A stretch of DNA of 64,000 nucleotides from Dyella acidiphila (GCF_014863405.1 NZ_JACZZA010000006.1:62001-126000), one strand, 5' to 3'; counted from the stretch's first letter, positions 17,710 through 32,048 are shown. Notes: generated from the letters alone by a model not told the origin. Numbers and translations: made by a program.

Positions 17710-18081
17710 ATGTCGAGCCAACATGGTCACTCGGCCGCCCACAAGTCCAAGCTGCACGGCAGCCTGAAGTCGTATACGGTCGGTTTCGCGCTTTCGCTGA
17801 TCCTCACCGTGCTGTCGTTCGGCTGCGTGATGAGCGGCGCCGTGCCGCAGCACCTGGTGGTGCCGGGCATCGTGGCGTTCTGCGTCATCCAGCTGCTGGT
17901 GCAGCTGGTGTTCTTCCTGCACATGGGCACCGCCCCGGAGCAGCGCGACAACCTCTCCATCGGCGTGTTCTCGCTGCTGATCATCGCCATCGTGGTGGTG
18001 GGTTCGGTCTGGGTGATGCACAACATGAACCTGTACATGATGCATCCGGCGATGCAGTCCATGTCCTCCAGCATCGGCTGA
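17710..18081 (+). CDS. cyoD: Cytochrome bo3 ubiquinol oxidase subunit IV
   Basis: The 123-residue protein has three membrane helices (YTVGFALSLILTVLSFG, LVVPGIVAFCVIQLLVQLVFFLHM and LLIIAIVVVGSVWVMHNMN), typical of CyoD, an accessory subunit needed for CuB assembly. It is the last gene of the unit. A heme O synthase gene (cyoE) does not follow, so heme O must come from a locus elsewhere. Confidence 0.95.
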   Translation: MSSQHGHSAAHKSKLHGSLKSYTVGFALSLILTVLSFGCVMSGAVPQHLVVPGIVAFCVIQLLVQLVFFLHMGTAPEQRDNLSIGVFSLLIIAIVVVGSVWVMHNMNLYMMHPAMQSMSSSIG

Positions 18082-18094
18082 AACGCCTGTTTGC

Positions 18095-18118
18095 GGTCCC
18101 GCCCTCCGGGGCGGGGCC
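18095..18118 (+). terminator. GC hairpin after cyoD
   Basis: CCCGCCC-TCCG-GGGCGGG with flanking G-U and G-C pairs lies 14 nt after the cyoD stop. There is no T-run. A second palindrome GGCTGAA-TTTT-TTCAGCC is at 18171-18188. One of them probably ends the cyo transcript. Confidence 0.4.
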
Positions 18119-18232
18119 TGGCTCCGCGCAGGAGCCGCTCCATGCCGGTGGCCGCGCCTGGCGCGGTGGTGGCTGAATTTTTTCAGCCAATCACGGCGCA
18201 GCCATCTCGCGGCAGAGCCCATCTGCCGCTAA

Positions 18233-20763
<2,531 letters not shown>

Positions 20764-20808
20764 TCGCTGCGTGCCGAGCGCGCAGCGTCTCCTTCCTTTC
20801 ACCCCTGA

Positions 20809-22119
<1,311 letters not shown>

Positions 22120-22133
22120 GGTAGCGCTTATCC

Positions 22134-22460
22134 ATGCTGCGATGGGTCGCCTTGATCCTGCTGTTATTGCTGATCGGACTGCAGTTCAAACTGTGGTCCG
22201 ATCACGGCGGCATGTCCGAGGTGACCAGCCTGCGGGCGGCGGTCAAGAAGCAAGGCGACGAGAACGACAAGCTGACCCAGCGCAATCAGGCGCTGGCGGC
22301 GGACGTCAGCGATCTCAAGCATGGCGAGCAGGCGGTGGAAGCGCGTGCGCGTGGCGAGCTTGGGCTGATCAAGCCGGGCGAGACGTTTTATCAGGTCGTG
22401 CCGAAATCGGGTTCCAGCGCGCCCGATCCGGCGGCATCGGGTACGAGCGTTGGTAATTGA
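22134..22460 (+). CDS. ftsB: Cell division protein FtsB
   Basis: The 108-residue bitopic protein has a very short cytoplasmic N-terminus, one helix (WVALILLLLLIGLQFKLW, residues about 4-21), then a periplasmic coiled coil (residues about 29-75) and EARARGELGLIKPGETFYQVV, the conserved FtsB tail. It forms the FtsQLB divisome complex. The eno-ftsB linkage is conserved in gammaproteobacteria. ispD normally follows; here a repeat element and truD follow instead. Confidence 0.93.
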   Translation: MLRWVALILLLLLIGLQFKLWSDHGGMSEVTSLRAAVKKQGDENDKLTQRNQALAADVSDLKHGEQAVEARARGELGLIKPGETFYQVVPKSGSSAPDPAASGTSVGN

Positions 22461-22481
22461 GCAAACTCCATCTTGCTAAGC

Positions 22482-22550
22482 CGTCATTCCGGCAAAGGCC
22501 GGAATCCAGGCGTCACAGGCGAGATGGATTCCGGCTTTCGCCGGAATCAC
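22482..22550. repeat. Inverted pair of ATTCCGGC palindromic units
   Basis: Unit 1 (about 22483-22508) is GTCATTCCGGCAAAGGCCGG followed by AATCCA. Unit 2 (about 22524-22550) is its near reverse complement, TGGATTCCGGCTTTCGCCGG followed by AATCA. Each unit can form an 8-bp hairpin, and the two can pair with each other. Similar repeats are widespread in proteobacterial genomes. It occupies the gap between ftsB and truD. Confidence 0.85.
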
Positions 22551-22562
22551 GCTGAGGTTTTT

Positions 22563-23579
22563 ATGACCGCCCCTGAAACCGAGCTGCCCCGCGCTTACGG
22601 TCTTCCCCCGTTGACCGCCGAATTGCGCCGCACTCCCGAAGACTTCCGCGTCGACGAAATCCTTGGCTACGACGCTGACGGTGAAGGCGAGCACGCCTTG
22701 CTGTGGGTGGAAAAACGCGGCGCCAATACCGATTGGGTTGCGCGCGAACTCGCCCGCTTTGCCAGCGTGCCGCCGCTCAATGTCGGCTATGCGGGCCTGA
22801 AGGACCGCCACGCCGTCACGCGCCAGGCATTCACGGTGCAACTGGCCGGCAAGCCCGATCCGGATTGGTCGGCGTTTCCGCACGAGGATGTCAAGGTACT
22901 GGCCAGTACGCGGCACAAACGCAAACTCAAGCGTGGCGCCCTGCGCGGCAATCGCTTTGTGCTGGTGCTGCGCGATGCGCACGGCGACCGCGAACAGGCG
23001 GAAGCGGTATTGCAGGCGATCGCCACGCGCGGCGTGCCCAATTATTTCGGCGAACAGCGCTTTGGCCGCGAAGGCGGCAATGTCGCCCAGGCACGTGCCA
23101 TGTTCGGCGGTCGCCGGGTGGATCGCGAGAAGCGCTCGATTCTGCTGTCCGCCGCGCGCTCGCATATTTTCAACAGTGTGCTCGCCGCCCGCGTCGAGCG
23201 CGATGCCTGGGACCAGCCGCTCGACGGCGAAATCTGGTCGTTGGCCGGTTCGCGTTCCTGGTTCGGGCCGGAGCCGTTCGACGCGACGCTAGCCGCACGC
23301 CTGGCGCAGGGCGATATCCATCCGTCCGGCCCGCTATGGGGACAGGGCGAACCGCCTGCCGGCGCCGAGGCCGGCGAGCTGGAACGTGCGGTCGCGGCAA
23401 CGCATGGCGATTTGGCCGAGGGGCTGGCCGCCGCCCGCATGGAGCAGGAGCGGCGCCCGCTGCGCTTGTTGCCGAACGCGTTGCGCTGGCGCTGGCTGGA
23501 CGACGAAAGCCTGGAGCTGAGTTTCGAATTGCCGGCCGGCGCCTATGCAACGGTAGTGGCGCGCGAACTGATCGCCTGA
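22563..23579 (+). CDS. truD: tRNA pseudouridine(13) synthase
   Basis: The 338-residue enzyme makes pseudouridine 13 in tRNA-Glu. Catalytic Asp81 is in NVGYAGLKDRHAVTRQAF, and the later TruD motifs are GVPNYFGEQRFGREGGNV and FNSVLAARVERD. ATG 22563 gives the family N-terminus (ELRRTPEDFRVDE); the open frame extends upstream through the repeat element and is not used. It converges on the small secreted protein gene after 13 nt. Confidence 0.95.
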   Translation: MTAPETELPRAYGLPPLTAELRRTPEDFRVDEILGYDADGEGEHALLWVEKRGANTDWVARELARFASVPPLNVGYAGLKDRHAVTRQAFTVQLAGKPDPDWSAFPHEDVKVLASTRHKRKLKRGALRGNRFVLVLRDAHGDREQAEAVLQAIATRGVPNYFGEQRFGREGGNVAQARAMFGGRRVDREKRSILLSAARSHIFNSVLAARVERDAWDQPLDGEIWSLAGSRSWFGPEPFDATLAARLAQGDIHPSGPLWGQGEPPAGAEAGELERAVAATHGDLAEGLAAARMEQERRPLRLLPNALRWRWLDDESLELSFELPAGAYATVVARELIA

Positions 23580-23592
23580 CTAAGGCGCAGCC

Positions 23593-24000
23593 TTACTGTG
23601 TTGATGACGACCAGGCCATCGCAGCAGCCTGGTTGAGCAGTGGCTCGCCAGATTGCGATACATGGCTGTCGCTGGGGAATGGTCGGCTGTGGTGTAGCCA
23701 CAGCGGGGAAGTCGTATACAGCAGTTGCCTGGTGAGCGCAGCGGTATCCGACTGTGCTTTGAACGCGATGTGCGGCACATTGCGATTTGCCGGGGCAGTG
23801 CTTTCCCCGTCGCCGGCTCGAAGCGAACTTCCGCTAAGCCTGTCTTCCAGCGCTTGGCCGGCAAGCATGGGGATATAGGTGGAGGGCGCCGTCGCTGGCG
23901 TGGCCGCGGCATGCCATATAGATGGCTGGATGGTTTGCTGGGCCGATGCTTGGGCCGCAAGCGTCAGCGCCACGGCAAATACCGCAATCCGGATATCCAT
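23593..24000 (-). CDS. Small secreted protein of unknown function
   Basis: The 135-residue product has a clear signal peptide (MDIRIAVFAVALTLAAQASA-QQ, cleavage near residue 20) and a Shine-Dalgarno AAGGAA at good distance on the minus strand. The mature part is Ser/Ala/Pro-rich with no cysteine and no motif I recognise. It lies downstream of the Smr gene on the same strand, 112 nt away, and converges with truD. It is probably a lineage-specific periplasmic protein. Confidence 0.65.
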   Translation of the reverse strand: MDIRIAVFAVALTLAAQASAQQTIQPSIWHAAATPATAPSTYIPMLAGQALEDRLSGSSLRAGDGESTAPANRNVPHIAFKAQSDTAALTRQLLYTTSPLWLHHSRPFPSDSHVSQSGEPLLNQAAAMAWSSSTQ

Positions 24001-24112
24001 ATGCTTTCCTTGTGCAGCCGTTGCTTCCAGCTGTCGATCATATCGTCAGTGTTTAAATAGCTTGCTGTGTATTGGTCGTCTTCGTCCAGCCCGGCATGCC
24101 GGCGAAGCGATT

Positions 24113-24685
24113 TCACGCATGTCTGGCGGATCGGGGCTTCAACAGCACAACTACCGCCCCGGTGCCGCCCTGCATCGGCCGTGCCGAGGCGAACGCGATC
24201 ACATCGTCCCGGCGGCGCAACAAGCGGTCGGTAAGCACCTTCAGCACCGGGCCGCCGGCCTTCGAGCGCAGTCCCTTGCCGTGCACGATCCGCACGCAGC
24301 GCCAGCCGCTCTCGGCAGCTTCGGCCAGAAACGCCGAAATGGTCGCCTGCGCCGCCGCCGCATTCATCTGATGCAGATCGATTTCATCCTGCACGCTGTA
24401 TTGGCCGCGCTTGAGCTGGCGCAACAGCTTGGGCGGGTAGCCGTCGCGCAAATAGCTGAGTTCTTCGCCGACCTCCATCAACCCAGGGTCGAAGGCCATA
24501 TCGAGCAGTTCGCCCGGTACCGCCGCTTCGTCCGCCTCCAGCATGTGCGGATGCGGCTCGGGCTTGGGCGTCGCCGGCGGCGGTGCGACTGGATCAAGCA
24601 CGCGTACCTCGCCAATCGCATCGCGGAACAGGCGGCTGTCCTCTTCGTCGACGGTAGCGGGCGCGCGGCGCTTCATGACGGCCAT
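24113..24685 (-). CDS. Smr-domain protein (putative endonuclease)
   Basis: The 190-residue protein has a Pro/Glu-rich N-terminal half and a C-terminal Smr domain. The domain shows the characteristic EIDLHQMNAAAAQATISAFL and RCVRIVHGKGLRSKAGGPVL. The DLH and HGKG motifs match the small MutS-related nuclease family (SmrA/SmrB type). SmrB proteins act on stalled, collided ribosomes; which subtype this is cannot be decided. The start is taken at ATG 24685 (MAVMKRRAP), with ATG 24676 possible. It is divergent from surE. Confidence 0.88.
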   Translation of the reverse strand: MAVMKRRAPATVDEEDSRLFRDAIGEVRVLDPVAPPPATPKPEPHPHMLEADEAAVPGELLDMAFDPGLMEVGEELSYLRDGYPPKLLRQLKRGQYSVQDEIDLHQMNAAAAQATISAFLAEAAESGWRCVRIVHGKGLRSKAGGPVLKVLTDRLLRRRDDVIAFASARPMQGGTGAVVVLLKPRSARHA

Positions 24686-24821
24686 CGTAGCAATCCGGTG
24701 AGGGTTGCGTGAGGGCAAACACGCGTGAAAGCGCCGGTCCGCTCGGTTAGACTCAGCTATCCAGGGGCGCGCGTCGACGATGGTGGAACGTGCGCTGGCA
24801 ATCGGCTTTGAACGGATCATG

Positions 24822-25613
24822 ATGCGAGTTCTGGTTTCCAACGACGACGGCGTGGACGCTCCCGGCATCCGCGTGCTCGCCGAACGCCTCGGCGCGGTCG
24901 GCCAAGTAACGGTAGTGGCGCCCGACCGCGACCGCTCCGGCGCAAGCAATTCACTCACCCTCGATGCACCGATCCGTGCCTTGCGCATGGACAACGGCTA
25001 TTACCGCGTGGCCGGCACGCCCACCGACTGCGTGCACCTCGCGCTGGCCGGCATGCTGGAGGAAGAGCCGGATATCGTGGTGTCCGGCATCAACAATTCG
25101 GCCAACCTGGGCGACGATGTGATCTATTCCGGCACGGTGTCCGCCGCGATGGAAGGACGTTTTCTCGGCCTGCCGGCGATTGCCGTATCGCTGGTCAGCA
25201 AGGACCACAAGGGCGAGCACTACGATTCCGCCGCCAGGGCCGTGCTGCTGCTGATGGAGCGCCTGCTGGTCGATCCGTTGCCGGCCGATACCATTCTCAA
25301 CGTCAACGTGCCGGACCTGCCCTGGGAAGCGATCCAGGGTTTCGAAGTCACCCGCCTGGGTAAGCGCCATCGTTCGGCGCCGTGCATCAAGCAGACCGAT
25401 CCGCGCGGCAAGACCATCTGGTGGATCGGTCCGGCCGGCGATGTGGACGATGCCGGTCCCGGCACCGATTTCGATGCCGTGCGGCGCGGCTATGTTTCTG
25501 TCACGCCGATTCATGTGGATCTGACCCGCTTCCAGGCACTGGAAAAAGTCAGCAGTTGGGCGCAGGCGCTCAGCCATGGCATGGCCGACAACGCCGACGG
25601 CAAGGCGGCATGA
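24822..25613 (+). CDS. surE: 5'/3'-nucleotidase SurE
   Basis: The 263-residue stationary-phase survival phosphatase acts on nucleoside monophosphates. The metal site is [15 protein letters not shown] (Asp8, Asp9), followed by [12 protein letters not shown] and [20 protein letters not shown]. Tandem ATGs at 24819 and 24822 both fit; 24822 gives the canonical N-terminus. It overlaps pcm by ATGA, the order found in many gammaproteobacteria. Confidence 0.95.
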   Translation: MRVLVSNDDGVDAPGIRVLAERLGAVGQVTVVAPDRDRSGASNSLTLDAPIRALRMDNGYYRVAGTPTDCVHLALAGMLEEEPDIVVSGINNSANLGDDVIYSGTVSAAMEGRFLGLPAIAVSLVSKDHKGEHYDSAARAVLLLMERLLVDPLPADTILNVNVPDLPWEAIQGFEVTRLGKRHRSAPCIKQTDPRGKTIWWIGPAGDVDDAGPGTDFDAVRRGYVSVTPIHVDLTRFQALEKVSSWAQALSHGMADNADGKAA

Positions 25614-26305
25614 CCGTGCATCCGTTGCCGCCATCCGCATTGAAAGGCGAGGGCATGACCTCGCAGCGCGCCCGCGACCGGCTGGTTGCCAAGTTGAAGG
25701 AAGAGGGTATCCGCGACCAGCGCGTGATCGATGTGCTGCGCAATCTGCCGCGCCATCATTTCATCGACCAGGCGATGCATTCGCGCGCCTATGAAAACAC
25801 TGCGCTGCCGATCGGCCACGGCCAGACCATTTCGCAGCCGTGGGTGGTCGCGCGCATGACCGAGGCCTTGCTCGAGCCGTTCGAGGTGAAATCGGGACGT
25901 CCGCAAAAGGTGCTGGAAATCGGCACCGGCTCCGGCTATCAGGCCGTGGTGCTGGCCAGCCTGGTGCCGCAGGTTTATACGGTGGAACGCATCGAGGAAT
26001 TGCTGCGCCAGGCGCGTCGGCGCTTCCGCCAGCTGGGCATCGAGAACATCCGTTCGCGGCACGACGACGGCAAGCTGGGTTGGGCGGTCGAAGCGCCCTT
26101 CGACGCCATCATGCTTACCGCTGCCGGCGATGCGATCCCGACCCAGGTACTCGATCAACTGAGTCCGGACGGTGTGTTGGTTGCGCCGGTCGGTTCCCCC
26201 AGCAGTCAGACCCTGATCCGCATGCGCGGCGACGGCAAAGGAGATTTTGTGCAGGAAGAATTGGCCGCAGTGAGCTTCGTGCCCTTGCTGGGCGGTATCG
26301 GCTGA
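25610..26305 (+). CDS. pcm: Protein-L-isoaspartate O-methyltransferase
   Basis: The 231-residue SAM-dependent enzyme repairs isoaspartyl residues in aged proteins. Motifs are the N-terminal [35 protein letters not shown], motif [16 protein letters not shown], and [12 protein letters not shown] 25610 overlaps the surE stop (ATGA). Its stop overlaps the start of yqaA (TGATG). Confidence 0.95.
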   Translation: MTVHPLPPSALKGEGMTSQRARDRLVAKLKEEGIRDQRVIDVLRNLPRHHFIDQAMHSRAYENTALPIGHGQTISQPWVVARMTEALLEPFEVKSGRPQKVLEIGTGSGYQAVVLASLVPQVYTVERIEELLRQARRRFRQLGIENIRSRHDDGKLGWAVEAPFDAIMLTAAGDAIPTQVLDQLSPDGVLVAPVGSPSSQTLIRMRGDGKGDFVQEELAAVSFVPLLGGIG

Positions 26306-26913
26306 TGCGCCTGTTCGGAAGTCTCTATGCGCGCGTACTGGTATGGGCGCGCGATCGTCGGGCGGTCTATTACCTGTGCGGCTTGAGCTTCGTGGAAGCC
26401 TTCATCTTTCCGATCATGCCGGAAGTGATGCTGGCGCCGATGATGCTGGGCAAGCGCAACCGGGCTTTTTTCTACGCCAATATCAGCCTGCTGTTTTCCC
26501 TGCTCGGCTCGCTGGTGGGTTATGCGCTGGGTCATTGGGCCTTTCATGCGCTGACGCCGCTGCTGCAGTCGCTGCATTTGTACGACCCGATCCAGAAGGG
26601 CGTGGACAATCTGCGTACGCAGATGAACCAGCATTTCCTGCAGTTGCTGCTGGTGTTGATGCTGGCAGCGTTGCAGCCGGTGGTGCCGATGAAGTTCGTC
26701 ACCTGGGCGGCGGGCATCGTCGGTGTGCCGGTGCTGCCCTTCCTGGTATGCGTGCTGCTGGGGCGTGGCAAGCGCGTATGGCTGCTGGCCTTGCTGATCC
26801 GTCTGTTCGGCGAACGGGCCGAACGCATTCTGCACAAATATGTCGAGTGGATCGGCTGGGCGGCGATTGCGGTGCTGGCGGTGCTGGCCGGATGGTGGGT
26901 GCTCAAGCACTAG
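26305..26913 (+). CDS. yqaA: YqaA/DedA-like inner-membrane protein
   Basis: The 202-residue protein has several hydrophobic segments and the SNARE-associated/DedA-type pattern, with SFVEAFIFPIMPEVMLAPMML near the N-terminus and a LAALQPVVPMKFVTWAAGIVG segment. It ends in a membrane helix (AAIAVLAVLAGWWVL). DedA relatives are lipid scramblases or flippases; the role of YqaA is not established. The start codon overlaps the pcm stop by one base. Confidence 0.85.
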   Translation: MRLFGSLYARVLVWARDRRAVYYLCGLSFVEAFIFPIMPEVMLAPMMLGKRNRAFFYANISLLFSLLGSLVGYALGHWAFHALTPLLQSLHLYDPIQKGVDNLRTQMNQHFLQLLLVLMLAALQPVVPMKFVTWAAGIVGVPVLPFLVCVLLGRGKRVWLLALLIRLFGERAERILHKYVEWIGWAAIAVLAVLAGWWVLKH

Positions 26914-27027
26914 GCAATGCGTTCGGCAGACAGCCGTCCATGCTTTTCCAGTAGTGCATTAACGGGCAGCAGTCTTTTCCGCGCGGGTCGCATGAAAACT
27001 CCAGGCGACCCCGTTATGCTCACGCGC

Positions 27028-27945
27028 ATGAATGGATTGATGCGATGGTCAGCACTTATCACCACAGCCCTGCTCATGACCGCCTGCGCTCGCACGGTCG
27101 TGGTTCAACAGCCTCCCCAGGGAGAGGCTGTCGTGCAGCCGGTGCAGGCCGCTAACAGGCCGGGTACGTACACCGTCGCCAAGGGCGACACGCTGTATTC
27201 CATCGCATTCCGCAATGGCACCGACTTTCGTGCGCTCGCGCGGCAGAACGGCATTGCCGAGCCCTACACGATCTGGCCAGGGCAGGTGCTGCAATTGCCA
27301 GGACATGGCGCTGCGGTACCGGCACCGGTGCACGCACCGCCGCCGGTCGTGATCGCCAAGGCGCCTGTACCGGTCAAGCCGACCGCGCCGCCGCCCGGAC
27401 AGGGATTCCAGACGGTTCCCGCTGCAGCGGGAACCACGCCACCGGCTCCCATGCCGACCACCGTGGTACCGGTGGCAGGCGTCAATCCGCCACCGGCCGC
27501 ACCGACCAGTGCGGCAGCGCCCGCTGCCCCGGCGGCTACGCCGGTGGTGGCGACGGGCGGCTCGCGCACGGCTGGTGGAGTGAAGTGGCGCTGGCCGGCA
27601 ACCGGTTCGGTGGTCGGCCGTTTCCAGGCAAGCGCAGCGATTCCGGGTATCGATATTGCCGGCAAGGCCGGTGATCCGGTGGTGGCCGCGGCCGATGGTG
27701 TGGTGGTGTACAGCGGCAACGGCCTGGTGGGCTATGGCGAGCTGGTCATCATCAAGCACAACGACAGTTTTCTCTCGGCCTACGGCCACAACCGCAAGCG
27801 CTTGGTCACCGAAGGCCAGCAGGTCAAGGCGGGGCAGCAGATTGCGGAGATGGGCTCAAGCGGCAGCACGCGCGACGAGCTGCAGTTCCAGATTCGCAAG
27901 GACGGCACGCCGGTCGATCCGCTCGGCTACCTGCCGTCGCGCTGA
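27028..27945 (+). CDS. nlpD: NlpD-type lipoprotein: LysM plus degenerate M23 (LytM) domain
   Basis: This 305-residue lipoprotein has signal ALITTALLMTAC (lipobox Cys at residue 20), a LysM domain (GTYTVAKGDTLYSIAFRNGT), a long Pro/Ala linker, and a C-terminal M23 fold. The zinc ligands are missing (PGIDIAGKAGDP in place of a His/Asp motif; SAYGHNRK in place of HxH). This matches NlpD, which activates amidase AmiC rather than cutting peptidoglycan itself. The start could be ATG 27016 instead. rpoS, which usually follows nlpD, is not present here. Confidence 0.9.
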   Translation: MNGLMRWSALITTALLMTACARTVVVQQPPQGEAVVQPVQAANRPGTYTVAKGDTLYSIAFRNGTDFRALARQNGIAEPYTIWPGQVLQLPGHGAAVPAPVHAPPPVVIAKAPVPVKPTAPPPGQGFQTVPAAAGTTPPAPMPTTVVPVAGVNPPPAAPTSAAAPAAPAATPVVATGGSRTAGGVKWRWPATGSVVGRFQASAAIPGIDIAGKAGDPVVAAADGVVVYSGNGLVGYGELVIIKHNDSFLSAYGHNRKRLVTEGQQVKAGQQIAEMGSSGSTRDELQFQIRKDGTPVDPLGYLPSR

Positions 27946-27946
27946 T

Positions 27947-28324
27947 TCAGGCCGGCGGCAGGATAAAGGCGACCACCACGCGCCGCCCTTCGGCGGCCAG
28001 CAGGCCGTAGGTGCGTGCGGCAGCGGCGTTGTCCATCACTTCAATGCCAACCCCGCGGCGCAGGAAGCCGGCCATGAAGGCCGCCGCGGGAAATTGCTGT
28101 CGCGTGCCGGTGCCCAGCAGCACCACTTCGGGCTTCAGTTCGAGAATGCTCTCGACATGGCTTTCATCCAGCTGCGTGGCACTGGTTACCGGCCACTGTT
28201 CGACGGCGCGTTCCGGCGCCAGCAGGAAACTGGCAGTCAGCTCGCGATCGACCACGGTGATGGCGTGCGGGGCAACGCGGCGCACGAACAGGAAATCGCC
28301 GGGGCGGTCCAGTGACAGGTCCAT
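27947..28324 (-). CDS. Mth938-like domain protein (DUF498/NDUFAF3 type)
   Basis: The 125-residue protein shows the compact alpha/beta pattern of the Mth938 family, with EVVLLGTGTRQQFPAAAFMAGF as the diagnostic segment and VEVMD-like strand GIEVMDNAAAARTYGLLAAEGR. The eukaryotic relative NDUFAF3 helps complex I assembly; no bacterial function is proven. It lies 9 nt after yhbY on the same strand and converges with nlpD with 1 nt between stops. Confidence 0.85.
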   Translation of the reverse strand: MDLSLDRPGDFLFVRRVAPHAITVVDRELTASFLLAPERAVEQWPVTSATQLDESHVESILELKPEVVLLGTGTRQQFPAAAFMAGFLRRGVGIEVMDNAAAARTYGLLAAEGRRVVVAFILPPA

Positions 28325-28333
28325 GGCGATGGC

Positions 28334-28630
28334 TCAGCGCGGCAGCGCCAGGCGCGGATCGTCTTCGTTGCGGCGGAACAGCACCACGATGTGGCCGATC
28401 TGCTGCACGCTTTCCGCGCCGGTGCCGTCGATCAAGGTACCGATCTGCGCTTCGCGTTCTTCCTTGTCGCCGCCGGAAAGCTTCACCTTGACCAGCTCGT
28501 GATGAGCGAGCGCAAGGTCGAGCTCCTTCACCACCGCTTCGGTCGCACCCTTGGCGCCCAGCAGGATGACCGGATGCAGATCATGGGCCAGGCTGCGCAG
28601 ATAGCGTCGTTGGGAGGGGGAAATGGCCAT
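28334..28630 (-). CDS. yhbY: Ribosome assembly RNA-binding protein YhbY
   Basis: The 98-residue CRS1-YhbY (CRM) domain protein carries [31 protein letters not shown] and [10 protein letters not shown], and the GxxG-type RNA-binding loop is visible as GAKG. It associates with the precursor of the 50S subunit. It is divergent from rlmE, the same arrangement as in E. coli. Confidence 0.95.
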   Translation of the reverse strand: MAISPSQRRYLRSLAHDLHPVILLGAKGATEAVVKELDLALAHHELVKVKLSGGDKEEREAQIGTLIDGTGAESVQQIGHIVVLFRRNEDDPRLALPR

Positions 28631-28639
28631 GTGTTCAGT

Positions 28640-28667
28640 TTGATATTCGCGGTAAGGGGATTGTTAA
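28640..28667 (+). promoter_or_regulatory. Candidate promoter for rlmE-ftsH
   Basis: TTGATA (28640-28645), 16 nt, TGTTAA (28662-28667). Predicted transcription start is near 28674, about 30 nt before the preferred rlmE start. Confidence 0.5.
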
Positions 28668-28704
28668 GGGTATCATGGCAGCCCTTATTCCCGGCCCTTG
28701 CCCC

Positions 28705-29351
28705 ATGCCTCGCAGCAAGAGCAGTTCCCGCTGGCTGCGGGAACACTTCGACGATGTCTACGTAAAGAAAGCTCAGGCCGAGGGGCTGCGTTCGCGTGCC
28801 GTATTCAAGCTGGAAGAGCTGATCGAGCGCGATCGCCTGCTCAAGCCGGGCATGCGCGTGGTGGATCTGGGCGCCGCGCCCGGGGGCTGGTCGCAGCTGG
28901 TCCGGCAGCGCCTGGGGGATAATGGTACGGTGGTGGCGCTGGACATCCTGCCCATGCAAGGCATTGCCGGGGTGGATTTCCTGCAGGGCGACTTCCGTGA
29001 AGAAAGCGTGCTGCGCGAGCTGGAGTCGCGCCTGGACGGCCAAAAGCTCGATCTTGTGCTGTCGGACATGGCCCCCAATATGAGTGGTGTGGCACTGGCC
29101 GACCAGATCCGGGCAATGGATCTGGCCGAACTGGCGCTTGATTTCTCAAGGCACTGGCTCAAACCGGGCGGGGCGTTTCTAATCAAGCTGTTCCAGGGAA
29201 CGGGCTTCGATGATTACCTACGTAGCTTGCGCGCGGAGTTTTCGCGCGTAAGTATGCGTAAACCTAAGGCCTCCCGCGCGCGTTCGCGTGAGGTGTATGC
29301 GCTGGCTACCGGATTCAGACCGGAGGGCCGGCAAACTGGCGAGAACCGCGC

Positions 29352-29355
<4 letters not shown>
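28705..29355 (+). CDS. rlmE: 23S rRNA (uridine(2552)-2'-O)-methyltransferase
   Basis: The 216-residue FtsJ-fold enzyme methylates U2552 in the ribosomal A loop. The K-D-K-E tetrad segments are visible: [27 protein letters not shown] and SREVYALA. The SAM motif is [16 protein letters not shown] 28705 matches homologues ([11 protein letters not shown]); an in-frame ATG at 28675 adds ten residues. It overlaps ftsH by ATGA. Confidence 0.95.
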
Positions 29356-31292
<1,937 letters not shown>

Positions 31293-31308
31293 GCTGCCTG
31301 CCGATCAG

Positions 31309-31338
31309 AAAGAGCCGCCTCCGGGCGGCTTTTTTTTT
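31309..31338 (+). terminator. Rho-independent terminator of rlmE-ftsH
   Basis: AGCCGCC-TCCG-GGCGGCT stem (31313-31330) followed by nine T. It isolates ftsH from the next gene. Confidence 0.93.
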
Positions 31339-31361
31339 ATGGCGCATGGTGCGGGCGATAA

Positions 31362-31406
31362 TTTTACCCGGATGATATTGCTTACTAAATTTTACCCGGG
31401 TATTAT
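31362..31406 (+). promoter_or_regulatory. Promoter with two TTTTACCCGG operator-like boxes
   Basis: TTGCTT (31378-31383), 17 nt, TATTAT (31401-31406) form a good promoter ending 24 nt before the ATG. Box 1 TTTTACCCGG (31362-31371) lies just upstream of the -35. Box 2 (31390-31399) lies inside the spacer and is extended to the near-palindrome TTACCCGGGTAT. Box starts are 28 bp apart. Protein binding at both would block polymerase. Confidence 0.65.
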
Positions 31407-31430
31407 TCGCGGCCTCGAATGGAGTCCGCC

Positions 31431-32048
31431 ATGCCCAATCCATCCTCATCCCGCTCTTACACCAGCTTCCAGGGCCATCGGCGCCTGGCATCGGGACCGC
31501 TGCACGTCGTCGCCCTGGCTACCAGGCTGGCGGCTGATCAGGGCGGCACCAAGCCGGTTTTGATCTTCGACGACAGCACCGGCCGCTCCATCGATATCGA
31601 TACGCGCGGTTCCGACGAGGACATTCTCGCCAGGTACCTGGCTGATCCCGCCCAGACTCATGCGCAGGCTGACGAGCCGGCCGAAGCGCCGCGTGGAAGA
31701 GGGCGACCCAGATTAGGCGTTGTCGCCCGCGAGGTGACGCTGTTGCCGCGGCATTGGGAGTGGCTTGCATCCCAGCCCGGCGGTCCGTCGGTGGCCTTGA
31801 GAAAACTGGTCGAGGATGCGCGGCATCGCTTTAGCGAACGCGACCGGACACGCGCGGATCAGGAGCGTGCCTATCACTTCATGTCTGCCATGGCCGGCGA
31901 TATGCCGGGCTTTGAAGAAGCCAGCCGCGCCTTGTTTGCCAACGATCGCCAGGCGTTCGATGCGCTGGTGGCCGCATGGCCGGCCGACGTACGCACGCAC
32001 GCTGTGTGGCTCGCTTTTGGCGAACGAACCAAAGGCGAGGGTGCGTAA
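31431..32048 (+). CDS. DUF2239 family protein, possible DNA-binding regulator
   Basis: The 205-residue protein has an N-terminal alpha/beta part (residues 10-72), an AT-hook-like RGRGRPR (88-94), then a segment (98-131, from VAREVTLLPRHWEWL to RKLVEDAR) that reads like a ribbon-helix-helix: a strand and two helices with a turn at PGGPS. The C-terminal helical part ends in a conserved tail. The start is ATG 31431 with GGAG at 31421-31424. I recognise the family as DUF2239, whose function is not established. The DNA-binding reading is my inference. It overlaps the next gene as TAATG. Confidence 0.8.
   Translation: MPNPSSSRSYTSFQGHRRLASGPLHVVALATRLAADQGGTKPVLIFDDSTGRSIDIDTRGSDEDILARYLADPAQTHAQADEPAEAPRGRGRPRLGVVAREVTLLPRHWEWLASQPGGPSVALRKLVEDARHRFSERDRTRADQERAYHFMSAMAGDMPGFEEASRALFANDRQAFDALVAAWPADVRTHAVWLAFGERTKGEGA

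Noticed and set aside
27028-27945. An active M23 endopeptidase
   Set aside because: The zinc-binding His and Asp positions are replaced, so a catalytic role is unlikely; annotated as a NlpD-type activator.
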